A stretch of DNA of 5,534 nt from Bacillota bacterium (GCA_023411575.1 JAEYOP010000052.1:1-5534); one strand, 5' to 3'. Shown: positions 1 to 5,167, counted from the first letter of the stretch. Notes: generated by a model not told the origin, from the letters alone. A program made the numbers and translations.

Positions 1-1
1 G

Positions 2-1681
2 GCCAGCGGCGTGATGAAGGCCGCGCTCGGCGCCGCGGTCATCACGTCCGCCGCCGCTGCCGCCAAGGACTTCATCGGCTCGTCGATCGACGAGGCTCGC
101 GAGGCGCAGAAGGTCGGCGCGACCACCGAGCAGATCATCAAGACCACGGGCGGCGCGGCGAAGATCACCGCGAGCCAGGTCGGCGACCTCGCGACGGCCA
201 TCTCGCTCAAGACGGGCATGGACGACGAGGCGATCCAGTCGGGCGCGAACCTCCTGCTGACGTTCAAGAACGTGAAGAACGAGGTCGGCGAGGGCGCGAA
301 CATCTTCGACCGCGCGACCGCCGCCGCCGCGGACCTGTCGGCGGCCGGCTTCGGCGACCTCAACGGCGCGAGCAAGCAGCTCGGCAAGGCGCTCAACGAC
401 CCGATCAAGGGCATCACGGCGCTGTCCCGCTCGGGCGTCACCTTCACCGAGCAGCAGAAGACCCAGATCAAGGCGATGGTCGCGAGCGGCGACGTGCTCG
501 GCGCGCAGAAGATCATCCTCGGCGAGGTCGAGTCGCAGGTCGGCGGGGCCGCCGAGGCATCGGCGACAGCGGCCGACAAGATGTCGGTCGGCTGGGGCAA
601 CCTGCAGGAGTCGATCGGCACCCTGCTCCTGCCCGTCATCGACCAACTGCAGGGCGTTCTCACCGCAGCGTTCGCCTGGATCTCCGAGAACACCTGGGTG
701 CTCGGCGTGTTCGCCGGCGGCGTGACCGCGATCGCGCTCGCGATGGGCGTCGCCAAGATCGCGACCATCCAGTGGAGCGCCACCCTGCTCGCCAACCCCA
801 TCACGTGGATCGTCCTGGGCATCGTCGCGCTGATCGCCGCGCTCGTGCTGCTGATCGCGAACTGGGACTCGGTCGTCGCCTGGCTCAAGAAGGTCTGGGG
901 CGGCATCGTCACCTGGCTCGGCGGCGTCTGGGACTCGATCGTCAGCGGCGTCAAGGCGGGCTGGGACGCGGTCGTGCGCTGGCTCAAGGACGCCGCGGAC
1001 AAGGTCGTCGGCTTCTTCATGAAGTGGTCGCTCATCGGCGTCATCGCCTCGAACTGGGACTCGATCAGGTCCGGCGTGACGAGCGCGTGGGACGGCATCG
1101 TCGGCTGGATCAAGGGCGTCCCCGGCAAGATCGTCGGCTTCTTCAAGACGTGGACGATCGTCGGGCAGATCGCGTCCCACTGGACCGAGATCAAGACCGG
1201 CGTCGAGAGCATCTGGGGCAAGATCCTCGACTTCTTCAAGGGCGTCCCCGGCAAGATCGGCGACGCGTTCTCCGGCCTCGGGTCGGCGCTGACGAGCCCG
1301 TTCCGCAGCGCGTTCAACTCGATCGCCTCCTTCTGGAACCGCACGGTCGGGTCGCTCAGCTTCTCGATCCCCGACTGGGTTCCCGGCATCGGCGGCAACA
1401 GCTTCTCGCTGCCGAAGATCCCGCTGCTCGCACAGGGCGGCGTCGTCACCTCGGCCACCGCGGCGATCCTCGGCGAGGGCGCTGAGCCCGAGGCGGTCCT
1501 GCCGCTGTCCCGGCTCGACGGGATGCTCGAGCGCGCCGCCTCGTCCGGTGGCATGCCGCGCGAGCTCGTCGTCGTCGACTCCGACGGCGCGCTCATCGGG
1601 CGCATGCGAGTCGAGGCCGGCGGCGTGATGACGGGCGCGGTGCGGCCCCTGGATGCGGGGGTGGTCGCATGGCCGCGGTGA
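2..1681 (+). CDS. Phage tail tape measure protein, C-terminal ~560 residues (5' end outside window)
   Basis: Tape measure proteins set tail length in long-tailed phages and occupy the tail tube before DNA ejection. The frame is open to the left edge, so the true start lies upstream; residues below are counted from the GTG at 11. Residues ~30-190 match the TP901-type tape measure core as I remember it, including ATAISLKTGMDDEAIQSG, a nearby LLLTFKNVKNE, and QLGKALNDPIKGITALSRSG. Two hydrophobic segments follow (~228-250 and ~265-285). Next comes a Trp-rich helical region with a 42-residue tandem repeat starting at about 305, 347 and 389. Near the C-terminus, AQGGVVTSATAAILGEG with EPEAVLPLSRL (~475-503) is the usual tape measure ending (compare 'GEAGPEAVIPL'). 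Codon use is strongly G/C-ending throughout. The gene converges on the minus-strand 135-aa gene with a 26-bp gap. Family assignment is secure; whether the phage is functional cannot be judged here. Confidence 0.93.
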   Translation, partial: ASGVMKAALGAAVITSAAAAAKDFIGSSIDEAREAQKVGATTEQIIKTTGGAAKITASQVGDLATAISLKTGMDDEAIQSGANLLLTFKNVKNEVGEGANIFDRATAAAADLSAAGFGDLNGASKQLGKALNDPIKGITALSRSGVTFTEQQKTQIKAMVASGDVLGAQKIILGEVESQVGGAAEASATAADKMSVGWGNLQESIGTLLLPVIDQLQGVLTAAFAWISENTWVLGVFAGGVTAIALAMGVAKIATIQWSATLLANPITWIVLGIVALIAALVLLIANWDSVVAWLKKVWGGIVTWLGGVWDSIVSGVKAGWDAVVRWLKDAADKVVGFFMKWSLIGVIASNWDSIRSGVTSAWDGIVGWIKGVPGKIVGFFKTWTIVGQIASHWTEIKTGVESIWGKILDFFKGVPGKIGDAFSGLGSALTSPFRSAFNSIASFWNRTVGSLSFSIPDWVPGIGGNSFSLPKIPLLAQGGVVTSATAAILGEGAEPEAVLPLSRLDGMLERAASSGGMPRELVVVDSDGALIGRMRVEAGGVMTGAVRPLDAGVVAWPR

Positions 1682-1764
1682 GGAGCGCGGGGGAAGGCCC
1701 GGTGCGACTAGGTCAGAGGGCCTGCGGCCTCGACTGCGTCACGGATCTTGCGGGCGGCCCTTAG
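1669..1764 (+). pseudogene. Possible truncated start of the next phage tail gene
   Basis: Phage tail genes are normally tightly packed, with the gene after the tape measure overlapping its stop. Here an ATG at 1669 overlaps the tape measure gene by 13 nt, and a GTG at 1678 overlaps it as GTGA. Both are in the same frame, and a G-rich stretch (1657-1664) could act as ribosome binding site for the ATG. The frame reads MAAVRSAGEGPVRL and then, from about 1708, runs antisense through the end of the minus-strand 135-aa gene until a stop at 1762-1764 (31 codons). The first dozen residues look like a plausible tail-protein start; the rest does not look like protein-coding sequence. I infer a tail gene cut off at about 1700-1710 by a deletion or by insertion of the cargo genes. 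It could equally be a chance frame. Confidence 0.3.
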
Positions 1765-2115
1765 TTGGGCGCTGCGAGACGGGAGGACACGGTGGTCAAC
1801 ACTCGCATGGTCCTCGGGGTACATGGCCTCGCACCCGCAGGCGCACGGCTGCTGCCCGTCGTCGTAACAGGGCAGGCCCATCTCAGTTGCCAGACGGACA
1901 GGCAATGGCCACGTACCGATCAGGGGCGAGTTTCCTTCCCACCGGGAAGCGGCGTCGGCCACCGAGACGTGTCCGCGGAGTGTCGAAGTCATCCCGTCGT
2001 GATCCGACGGGGCGAACGCCGTCTTCGACATCTTCTCGCCGTCGAACATCGCGCGCGGCACGTTGCGCCGCAGGATCTCGCCTGGCTCGGTGAGCTCAGG
2101 TCCGGTCGCAGTCAA
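1708..2115 (-). CDS. Unknown 135-aa protein, second gene of a coupled pair
   Basis: No function is established. The protein begins MTATGPELTEPGEILRRNVP and continues with DGEKMSKTAFAPSDHDGMTS and HVSVADAASRWE (~50-60). This resembles a family of small uncharacterised bacterial proteins I recall with the pattern 'R-Q-[hydrophobic]-H/P, DGrpSSqAFrPtpKD, lSv, tsaeaA', then a segment ending 'DP.HA.[IV]DFR'. Here that last part is DHASVDHR (~102-109), followed by an Arg-rich helix (SAQLRAARKIRDAVE). A compact Cys group at residues 83, 91, 93 and 95 (C-x7-CxCxC), with His at 103 and 108, could bind metal or be structural. The start is TTG at 2115, overlapping the stop of the upstream 402-aa gene as TTGA, so translational coupling is likely; no good ribosome binding site is seen. 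No signal peptide or membrane segment, so probably cytoplasmic. Reading frame and position are well supported; the family link is from memory. Confidence 0.72.
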   Translation of the reverse strand: MTATGPELTEPGEILRRNVPRAMFDGEKMSKTAFAPSDHDGMTSTLRGHVSVADAASRWEGNSPLIGTWPLPVRLATEMGLPCYDDGQQPCACGCEAMYPEDHASVDHRVLPSRSAQLRAARKIRDAVEAAGPLT

Positions 2116-3320
2116 CGGAGAACCCCGGTCTCAAGGAAGCGCACGAAGACCTCAGGGTCGAACGGCGCTGTCATCTCGTCGGCCTGATCAGCTTCCGGGT
2201 CGTCGAGGCACAAGAACATCTCCGTACCGTGATGTTCAATCGAAGCCGTTAGGAAGAGTCCCCGCACCTCACGCTCGACCACCACGGATCCGTCGGGCTG
2301 CGCGATGACGATCGCGCGGTCGCCCGTGAGCCTGCCAAGCGCCGGGACCATCTCGCGCGCGGCCTCGAGTGTGTCGATCTCGACGGCACGACTGTTGGGC
2401 CCCCACCACCCGTCGGTGAGCGCCTCGACCTCGTCAATGCGTCGCGACAGAGCCTTCTCCTCTAGGGACCGAACGATCTCAACATCGGTCACTTCGTGTA
2501 GGACCTTGAATCGGCCCTCAACATCTGGCGCCGCCCAGCCCTGTACCCGGACGTCAGGTGCGGTGACGCCATCCTCGGCCATGACCGACTTGACGAATGT
2601 CGCCAGTGTGGTCTCACCATCGGCAATCTCGCAACGGGTGAGCCCCCGGCGCCCGACCGTGCGGAGATGGAACGTCTTGTCCGTCCCGTCCAGCTCAGTG
2701 ATGATCCCCTCGACCCACACCGGTTCGGGCTCCGGATCGGCGCTCAGCGCGACTGCGATCTGCCTCAGCGTCTCCCGCACGTCGGCAGTGACCGCAACGA
2801 CCTCGGAAGGCTCCGCATCCAGCGGTGCCCCCGGCGGCACGATACCCACCTCGATCGCTTCCAAGTCGTAGAGAGACTTGCCGATCTTCGCGAGTCGAGC
2901 GACATCCTCGGCGACCATCGAAGGCGGCACCGCCAGATCGTCGCGGACGGTCGCGAGGGCCCGCACCAGCTTCTCCGGGGCACGCTGCATGGCCGGATAG
3001 ATCTCGTCCAGGTCATCGTCGCGCCAGCCTGCTGGCTTCATCAAGACGAGGTGCGGTCGAGCGCTGCCCTCACCAATCGAGACGAGCCGAACGTCGAACG
3101 CTTCTTCGAAGCCGGCCGGCACGCGCTCGCGCCACGGATGATCCTCGAGCCATCCCTCGCGCGCGAACTGGAACAGGGCCTCGACAACCGGACGGAGCTC
3201 GGACGCGGACTCCGCGGGCATGCCCTTCTCGTCGAACCGCTCGCCCGTGAGGCGCAGGTGCAGGAAGAGCTCCGGGCTCTCGGCCGCGCCCTTGCCTACA
3301 GGGCCCCCCTCGTCAGCCAT
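2112..3320 (-). CDS. Unknown 402-aa multidomain protein, first gene of a coupled pair
   Basis: No function is established. The protein reads as three parts. Residues ~17-95 (ELFLHLRLTGERFDEKGMP, a helix ELRPVVEALFQFARE, then VPAGFEEAFDVRLVSIGEGS) resemble an N-terminal module I recall in other hypothetical proteins. Residues ~200-285 (VWVEGIITELDGTDKTFHLR to the HEVTDVEIV end) are beta-rich with a Gly-rich turn and could be a small barrel, perhaps OB-like. Residues ~300-398 begin LTDGWWGPNSRAVEIDTLEA and continue VIAQPDGSVVVEREVRG with an acidic end. This resembles a widespread C-terminal domain with 'GWDG.GA.pis..al..A..ll' followed by 'P.pdGg[IV].leW'. No signal peptide or membrane span. 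The ATG at 3320 is preferred: it follows a GCTACGTT -10 element by 7 nt with no Shine-Dalgarno, suggesting leaderless translation. A longer frame (to 3488) would add a Pro/Arg-rich stretch overlapping the upstream gene and its hairpin. Base composition is lower in GC in places (e.g. around 2461-2520) than in the tail gene, consistent with separate acquisition. Confidence 0.82.
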   Translation of the reverse strand: MADEGGPVGKGAAESPELFLHLRLTGERFDEKGMPAESASELRPVVEALFQFAREGWLEDHPWRERVPAGFEEAFDVRLVSIGEGSARPHLVLMKPAGWRDDDLDEIYPAMQRAPEKLVRALATVRDDLAVPPSMVAEDVARLAKIGKSLYDLEAIEVGIVPPGAPLDAEPSEVVAVTADVRETLRQIAVALSADPEPEPVWVEGIITELDGTDKTFHLRTVGRRGLTRCEIADGETTLATFVKSVMAEDGVTAPDVRVQGWAAPDVEGRFKVLHEVTDVEIVRSLEEKALSRRIDEVEALTDGWWGPNSRAVEIDTLEAAREMVPALGRLTGDRAIVIAQPDGSVVVEREVRGLFLTASIEHHGTEMFLCLDDPEADQADEMTAPFDPEVFVRFLETGVLR

Positions 3321-3327
3321 GCCGGGG

Positions 3328-3335
3328 AACGTAGC
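3328..3335 (-). promoter_or_regulatory. Putative leaderless promoter -10 of the 402-aa gene
   Basis: On the minus strand GCTACGTT (hexamer TACGTT, matching TANNNT) ends 7 nt before the ATG at 3320. Transcription would then start at or next to the start codon. No convincing -35 is seen; a TTGCCC (3359-3354) lies 20 nt upstream, which is long. The same octamer with the same 7-nt spacing precedes the 207-aa gene. Confidence 0.5.
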
Positions 3336-3357
3336 ACCGCCTGCCGACGCGGCGGGC

Positions 3358-3376
3358 AAGTTCGCCGGGCGAACTT
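3358..3376. promoter_or_regulatory. Perfect palindrome, candidate operator of the 402/135-aa operon
   Basis: AAGTTCGCC-G-GGCGAACTT has two perfect 9-bp arms (3358-3366, 3368-3376) around a single base. It covers about -38 to -56 relative to the 402-aa start codon, next to or overlapping the -35 region. Symmetry, size and place fit a dimeric regulator's operator. A cruciform or RNA hairpin is less likely given the 1-nt centre. Which protein would bind is unknown; the nearby winged-helix proteins are candidates. Confidence 0.5.
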
Positions 3377-3441
3377 CGGTAAGGCTCCAGAAGGCCGAGG
3401 GCCATCGGCGGCGAGGGAGGCCCCTCGGGTTGACCGAGCGC

Positions 3442-3720
3442 CTAGAGGGAGGGGGTGCGACCCCCTCCCTCGTCAGCCCCGCCGACATCGAAGAGCTCGG
3501 GATACGTCATGCCGACCAGACCGAGCGCGACCACGTCCTTGTGCTGGATCGCGCCGGCGTAGGCGGCGATCGCCGAGAACACCTGCTCCTTGCGCTCTAC
3601 GAGCTCCGGGGGCGCATCTGAACCAGCTCCGTTGATCTCCGTGAGCAGCGCATCGAGCGTTCCGACCCAGCGCATGAAGTGCGTTCGATGCTCATCCCAG
3701 TCGACAGTCGGCTCGCCCAT
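3442..3720 (-). CDS. Unknown 92-aa protein
   Basis: I do not recognise this protein. It is predicted to be soluble and mostly helical: MGEPTVDWDEHRTHFMRWVG, then a helix with LDALLTEI, an acidic and Pro-containing turn, and a second long helix around ELVERKEQVFSAIAAYAGAI, ending TYPELFDVGG and a Gly-rich tail. There is no transmembrane segment or signal peptide. The start at 3720 lies 20 bp from the divergent 71-aa gene's ATG at 3741 and is 7 nt from a CAGACT that could be a -10, with no Shine-Dalgarno, so it may be leaderless. The last codons form one arm each of a strong hairpin, which may end transcription. It precedes the 402-aa gene on the same strand by 121 bp, but that gene has its own likely promoter, so membership of one operon is uncertain. 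The protein-like composition supports a real gene; function is unknown. Confidence 0.65.
   Translation of the reverse strand: MGEPTVDWDEHRTHFMRWVGTLDALLTEINGAGSDAPPELVERKEQVFSAIAAYAGAIQHKDVVALGLVGMTYPELFDVGGADEGGGRTPSL
3445..3471 (-). terminator. Strong hairpin at the end of the 92-aa gene
   Basis: Perfect 11-bp stem GAGGGAGGGGG / CCCCCTCCCTC (3445-3455 with 3461-3471) and a 5-nt loop, extendable by one T-A pair. It lies inside the last nine codons of the 92-aa gene, directly before its stop. A smaller hairpin (CTCGG 3424-3428 with CCGAG 3434-3438) follows on the minus strand. There is no U-tract, which is common for terminators in high-GC bacteria. It could instead affect translation or mRNA stability. 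Confidence 0.45.
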
Positions 3721-3724
3721 AGGT

Positions 3725-3735
3725 GGCAGTCTGCC
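3725..3735. promoter_or_regulatory. Palindrome in a 20-bp divergent intergenic region (overlapping promoters or operator)
   Basis: The starts of the minus-strand 92-aa gene (3720) and plus-strand 71-aa gene (3741) are separated by only 20 bp. GGCAG-T-CTGCC sits almost exactly in the middle, 10 and 11 nt from the two starts. Within it, CAGTCT (plus, 8 nt from the ATG) and CAGACT (minus, 7 nt from the ATG) could each be a -10 hexamer (consensus TANNNT), giving overlapping, symmetrical leaderless promoters. A protein bound here would block both genes. Confidence 0.45.
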
Positions 3736-3740
3736 TCGTC

Positions 3741-3956
3741 ATGACGACACTCATCACGCTCGCGCGCGTCGCCTACAGCCTCGCCGGGGCTGTCGAGGCC
3801 ACCGGCATCTCGTCCGACACCATCCGTGCCGCCGTCGCCGACGGCACGCTCGTCGCTCACTACGTGGGCGAGAAGGCGAGCAAGCCCGTCTTCCGCGCCG
3901 TCGAGCTAGACGCCTGGATCGCGTCCCTGCCGACCGAGCGCGGCGGTCGGCGGTAG
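3741..3956 (+). CDS. Small MerR/excisionase-like winged-helix DNA-binding protein (71 aa)
   Basis: Probable DNA-binding protein of the HTH_17/excisionase-like superfamily, acting as a transcription regulator or a recombination directionality factor. A helix-turn-helix is visible as SLAGAVEATGISSDTIRAAV (~13-32), then DGTLVAHYVGEKASKPVF as the wing (~34-51) and the closing helix AVELDAWIASLP (~53-64), typical of the family's 'd[LV]..Wl' end. The length is normal for a stand-alone domain. ATG at 3741 is chosen because the domain is complete from there; an in-frame GTG at 3723 would add six residues and overlap the shared control region. The gene diverges from the 92-aa gene and converges on the 207-aa gene (34-bp gap without a clear terminator). 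It shares a clear pattern with the 80-aa and 70-aa proteins, especially the 'ASKP/ISKP' wing seen also in the 80-aa protein, so the two are likely paralogues. Confidence 0.8.
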   Translation: MTTLITLARVAYSLAGAVEATGISSDTIRAAVADGTLVAHYVGEKASKPVFRAVELDAWIASLPTERGGRR

Positions 3957-3990
3957 GCAGCAGTCCCGGTGGCGCCCTCTCGCGCTCGTA

Positions 3991-4614
3991 TCAGGTCGGC
4001 TTCCCACGCGGCGCGCTGCCGACGTCCCGCCCAGAGGGAAGCAGGTCGCCCCAGCGCGGGACCTGGCCCCCGCGCCGGGTGTAGCCCTTCACGGTGAACG
4101 GGATGCCGCGGAGCCTGAGCAGTTCGCGCTCGACGACTTCACGCACCGACATTGTGCGAGCACGGCCAGGCGACAGGGTGCGCAGGTGCGCCCGCGAGGC
4201 GACTATCGCACGCCACTGCTGGAGTGCGTCCAGGTCGACGCGGCACGATCTGCCTGCGATCACTCCGGGCAGGAGACCGCTACTCACCCACCCTCGAACA
4301 GCGGTCGCTGGCACTCCGAACTCCTCGGCGACAGCAGCGGCGTCAACCGCAGTCTCGAGGCGCACAGGCGCCGGCGGCGCTTCTCCGCTTGCGCGCGGGC
4401 GCAGCACGAGCCGAGCCGAGCGGTTCGTCGGGACGGCCGGCCGCGTAGCCTTGCTCGTGAGCCAGACCGCCACTTCGTGGCGGTCGAAGCGAAGAGCGTC
4501 ACCGATCCGGTAGCCAGGCAGGTCGCCGCGGCGGGCTTGCTCGGTCACCCACGCAGGGCTGACGTGGAGGAGACGCGCTAGCTCCCTGGCCGTCATGAGC
4601 GTCTCGTCAGCCAC
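3991..4614 (-). CDS. Double winged-helix (MerR/excisionase-like) DNA-binding protein (207 aa)
   Basis: Probable DNA-binding regulator with two domains of the same type. Domain 1 (~5-53): TLMTARELARLLHVSPAWVT, EQARRGDLPGYRIGDALRF, then DRHEVAVWL. Domain 2 (~87-137): TAVDAAAVAEEFGVPATAVR, a helix end WVSSGLLPGVIAGRS and CRVDLDALQQW. A basic linker rich in Arg, Ala and Pro joins them (~54-86). The C-terminal tail (~150-207) is basic, with SVREVVERELLRLRGIPF and several Gly/Arg stretches. Two tandem domains suggest binding to paired half-sites as a monomer. GTG at 4614 is chosen because GCTACGTT lies 7 nt upstream, identical in layout to the 402-aa gene's start; ATG at 4596 is an alternative that still keeps domain 1. 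A longer upstream frame (to 4983) would run antisense through the 80-aa and part of the 70-aa gene and is not credible. It is divergent from the 80-aa gene. Confidence 0.84.
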   Translation of the reverse strand: MADETLMTARELARLLHVSPAWVTEQARRGDLPGYRIGDALRFDRHEVAVWLTSKATRPAVPTNRSARLVLRPRASGEAPPAPVRLETAVDAAAVAEEFGVPATAVRGWVSSGLLPGVIAGRSCRVDLDALQQWRAIVASRAHLRTLSPGRARTMSVREVVERELLRLRGIPFTVKGYTRRGGQVPRWGDLLPSGRDVGSAPRGKPT

Positions 4615-4621
4615 GCAGAGC

Positions 4622-4629
4622 AACGTAGC
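4622..4629 (-). promoter_or_regulatory. Putative leaderless promoter -10 of the 207-aa gene
   Basis: On the minus strand GCTACGTT ends 7 nt before the GTG at 4614, with no Shine-Dalgarno between them. The octamer and spacing are the same as at the 402-aa gene, so both may be read by the same sigma factor as leaderless messages. No clear -35 is seen. Confidence 0.5.
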
Positions 4630-4647
4630 GAAGGACACGGCGCCGAC

Positions 4648-4890
4648 GTGGCCGCGCAGTCGGGACTGGCCGTGCGCATCGACCTCCCCGACCAAGTGCG
4701 ATCCGAGCGCATCACCTACGACGTCGCTTCCACCGCGGAGGCAACGGGCGTCTCGGTCGACGTCATCCGCCGCGCGATCCGTGCCGGCGACCTCGCGACG
4801 ACGAGCCCGCGGATCAACGGACGCAAGATCAGCAAGCCCTTGATCCCCGCGGCCGAGCTCGAGCGCTGGGCGCTCGACCGTGAGGAGTGA
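4648..4890 (+). CDS. Small MerR/excisionase-like winged-helix DNA-binding protein (80 aa)
   Basis: Same superfamily as the neighbouring small proteins. From the GTG at 4648: RITYDVASTAEATGVSVDVI (~21-40) and RRAIRAGDLA form the helix-turn-helix, TTSPRINGRKISKPL the wing, and IPAAELERWALDRE the closing helix (~67-79). The start is uncertain. GTG at 4648 gives 80 residues with a weak GAAGGA (4630-4635) 12 nt upstream. GTG at 4672 gives 72. GTG at 4696 gives 64 and would begin MRSERITYDV, closest to the layout of the 70-aa protein (MDRSEGRRLTYSV). The control region is shared with the divergent 207-aa gene, so the two are probably controlled together. The 70-aa gene follows 64 bp (to its ATG) downstream on the same strand. 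Wing and helix similarity to the 71-aa protein suggests duplication. Confidence 0.77.
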   Translation: MAAQSGLAVRIDLPDQVRSERITYDVASTAEATGVSVDVIRRAIRAGDLATTSPRINGRKISKPLIPAAELERWALDREE

Positions 4891-4938
4891 CGCGCTGGCC
4901 ACTCCGCGCAGTCGCACACCTGCTCCGGCCAGGAGGCC

Positions 4939-4946
4939 GCTACGGT
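4939..4946 (+). promoter_or_regulatory. Putative -10 element of the 70-aa gene
   Basis: GCTACGGT (hexamer TACGGT) ends 8 nt before the ATG at 4955, close to the GCTACGTT elements of the 402-aa and 207-aa genes, again suggesting a leaderless message. An AGGAGG at 4931-4936 looks like a perfect Shine-Dalgarno but lies 18 nt from the ATG, too far for normal use with this start. Confidence 0.45.
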
Positions 4947-4954
4947 CACAGACC

Positions 4955-5167
4955 ATGGACCGCTCCGAGGGCCGCCGGCTCACCTACTCGGTCGACGAGG
5001 CTGCCATCGCTGCCGGAACGAGCAGAGCCAGGATCCTGCAGGCGATTCACGCCGCGGAGCGCACGCCCATCGGCGTGCCCCGTCTCCGAGCGAAGCAGAT
5101 GGGACGGCGCTTCGTGATCCTCGCGAAGGATCTCGAGGAGTGGCTTGAGTCGCTCCCGGACGCGTAG
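4955..5167 (+). CDS. Small excisionase-like winged-helix DNA-binding protein (70 aa)
   Basis: Probable DNA-binding protein of the excisionase/HTH_17 type: LTYSVDEAAIAAGTSRARIL (~9-28) is the helix-turn-helix, QAIHAAERTPIGVPRLRAKQ leads into the wing, MGRRFVILAKDLEEWLESLP (~49-68) is the closing strand and helix. Among the small ones it is most like an excisionase or 'helix-turn-helix domain' phage protein. It is the last gene before the gene-poor right end, where an integration site could lie, so a recombination directionality role is possible. No integrase is visible, so a transcription regulator is equally likely. ATG at 4955 is chosen over an upstream in-frame start at 4880, which would add a low-complexity Arg/Pro-rich leader overlapping the 80-aa gene. 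Confidence 0.84.
   Translation: MDRSEGRRLTYSVDEAAIAAGTSRARILQAIHAAERTPIGVPRLRAKQMGRRFVILAKDLEEWLESLPDA

Noticed and set aside
1695..1723. Terminator between the convergent tape measure and 135-aa genes
   Set aside because: Only a 6-bp AGGCCC/GGGCCT stem with a 17-nt loop, partly inside the 135-aa gene; too weak to call.
3321..3488. N-terminal extension of the 402-aa protein to 3488
   Set aside because: It would add a Pro/Arg-rich stretch, run through the hairpin and the end of the 92-aa gene, and bury the -10 element and the palindrome inside coding sequence.
2667..3635. Long open frames on the plus strand opposite the 402-aa gene
   Set aside because: Their products are rich in Arg, Pro and His with no recognisable pattern, as expected for the antisense of a G/C-ending gene; the minus-strand protein has normal composition and family-like motifs.
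3442..3956. Toxin-antitoxin pair made of the 92-aa and 71-aa genes
   Set aside because: They are divergent rather than co-transcribed, and the 92-aa protein shows no toxin motif that I can recognise.
4895..4932. CTGGCC/GGCCAG inverted repeat upstream of the 70-aa gene
   Set aside because: Six-base arms 26 nt apart in very GC-rich DNA are expected by chance.
4931..4936. AGGAGG as ribosome binding site of the 70-aa gene
   Set aside because: It is 18 nt from ATG 4955 and no in-frame start lies at a suitable distance; the -10-like element closer to the start explains it better.
4615..4983. N-terminal extension of the 207-aa protein to 4983
   Set aside because: It would lie antisense across the whole 80-aa gene and the start of the 70-aa gene, and lose the promoter-like element in front of GTG 4614.
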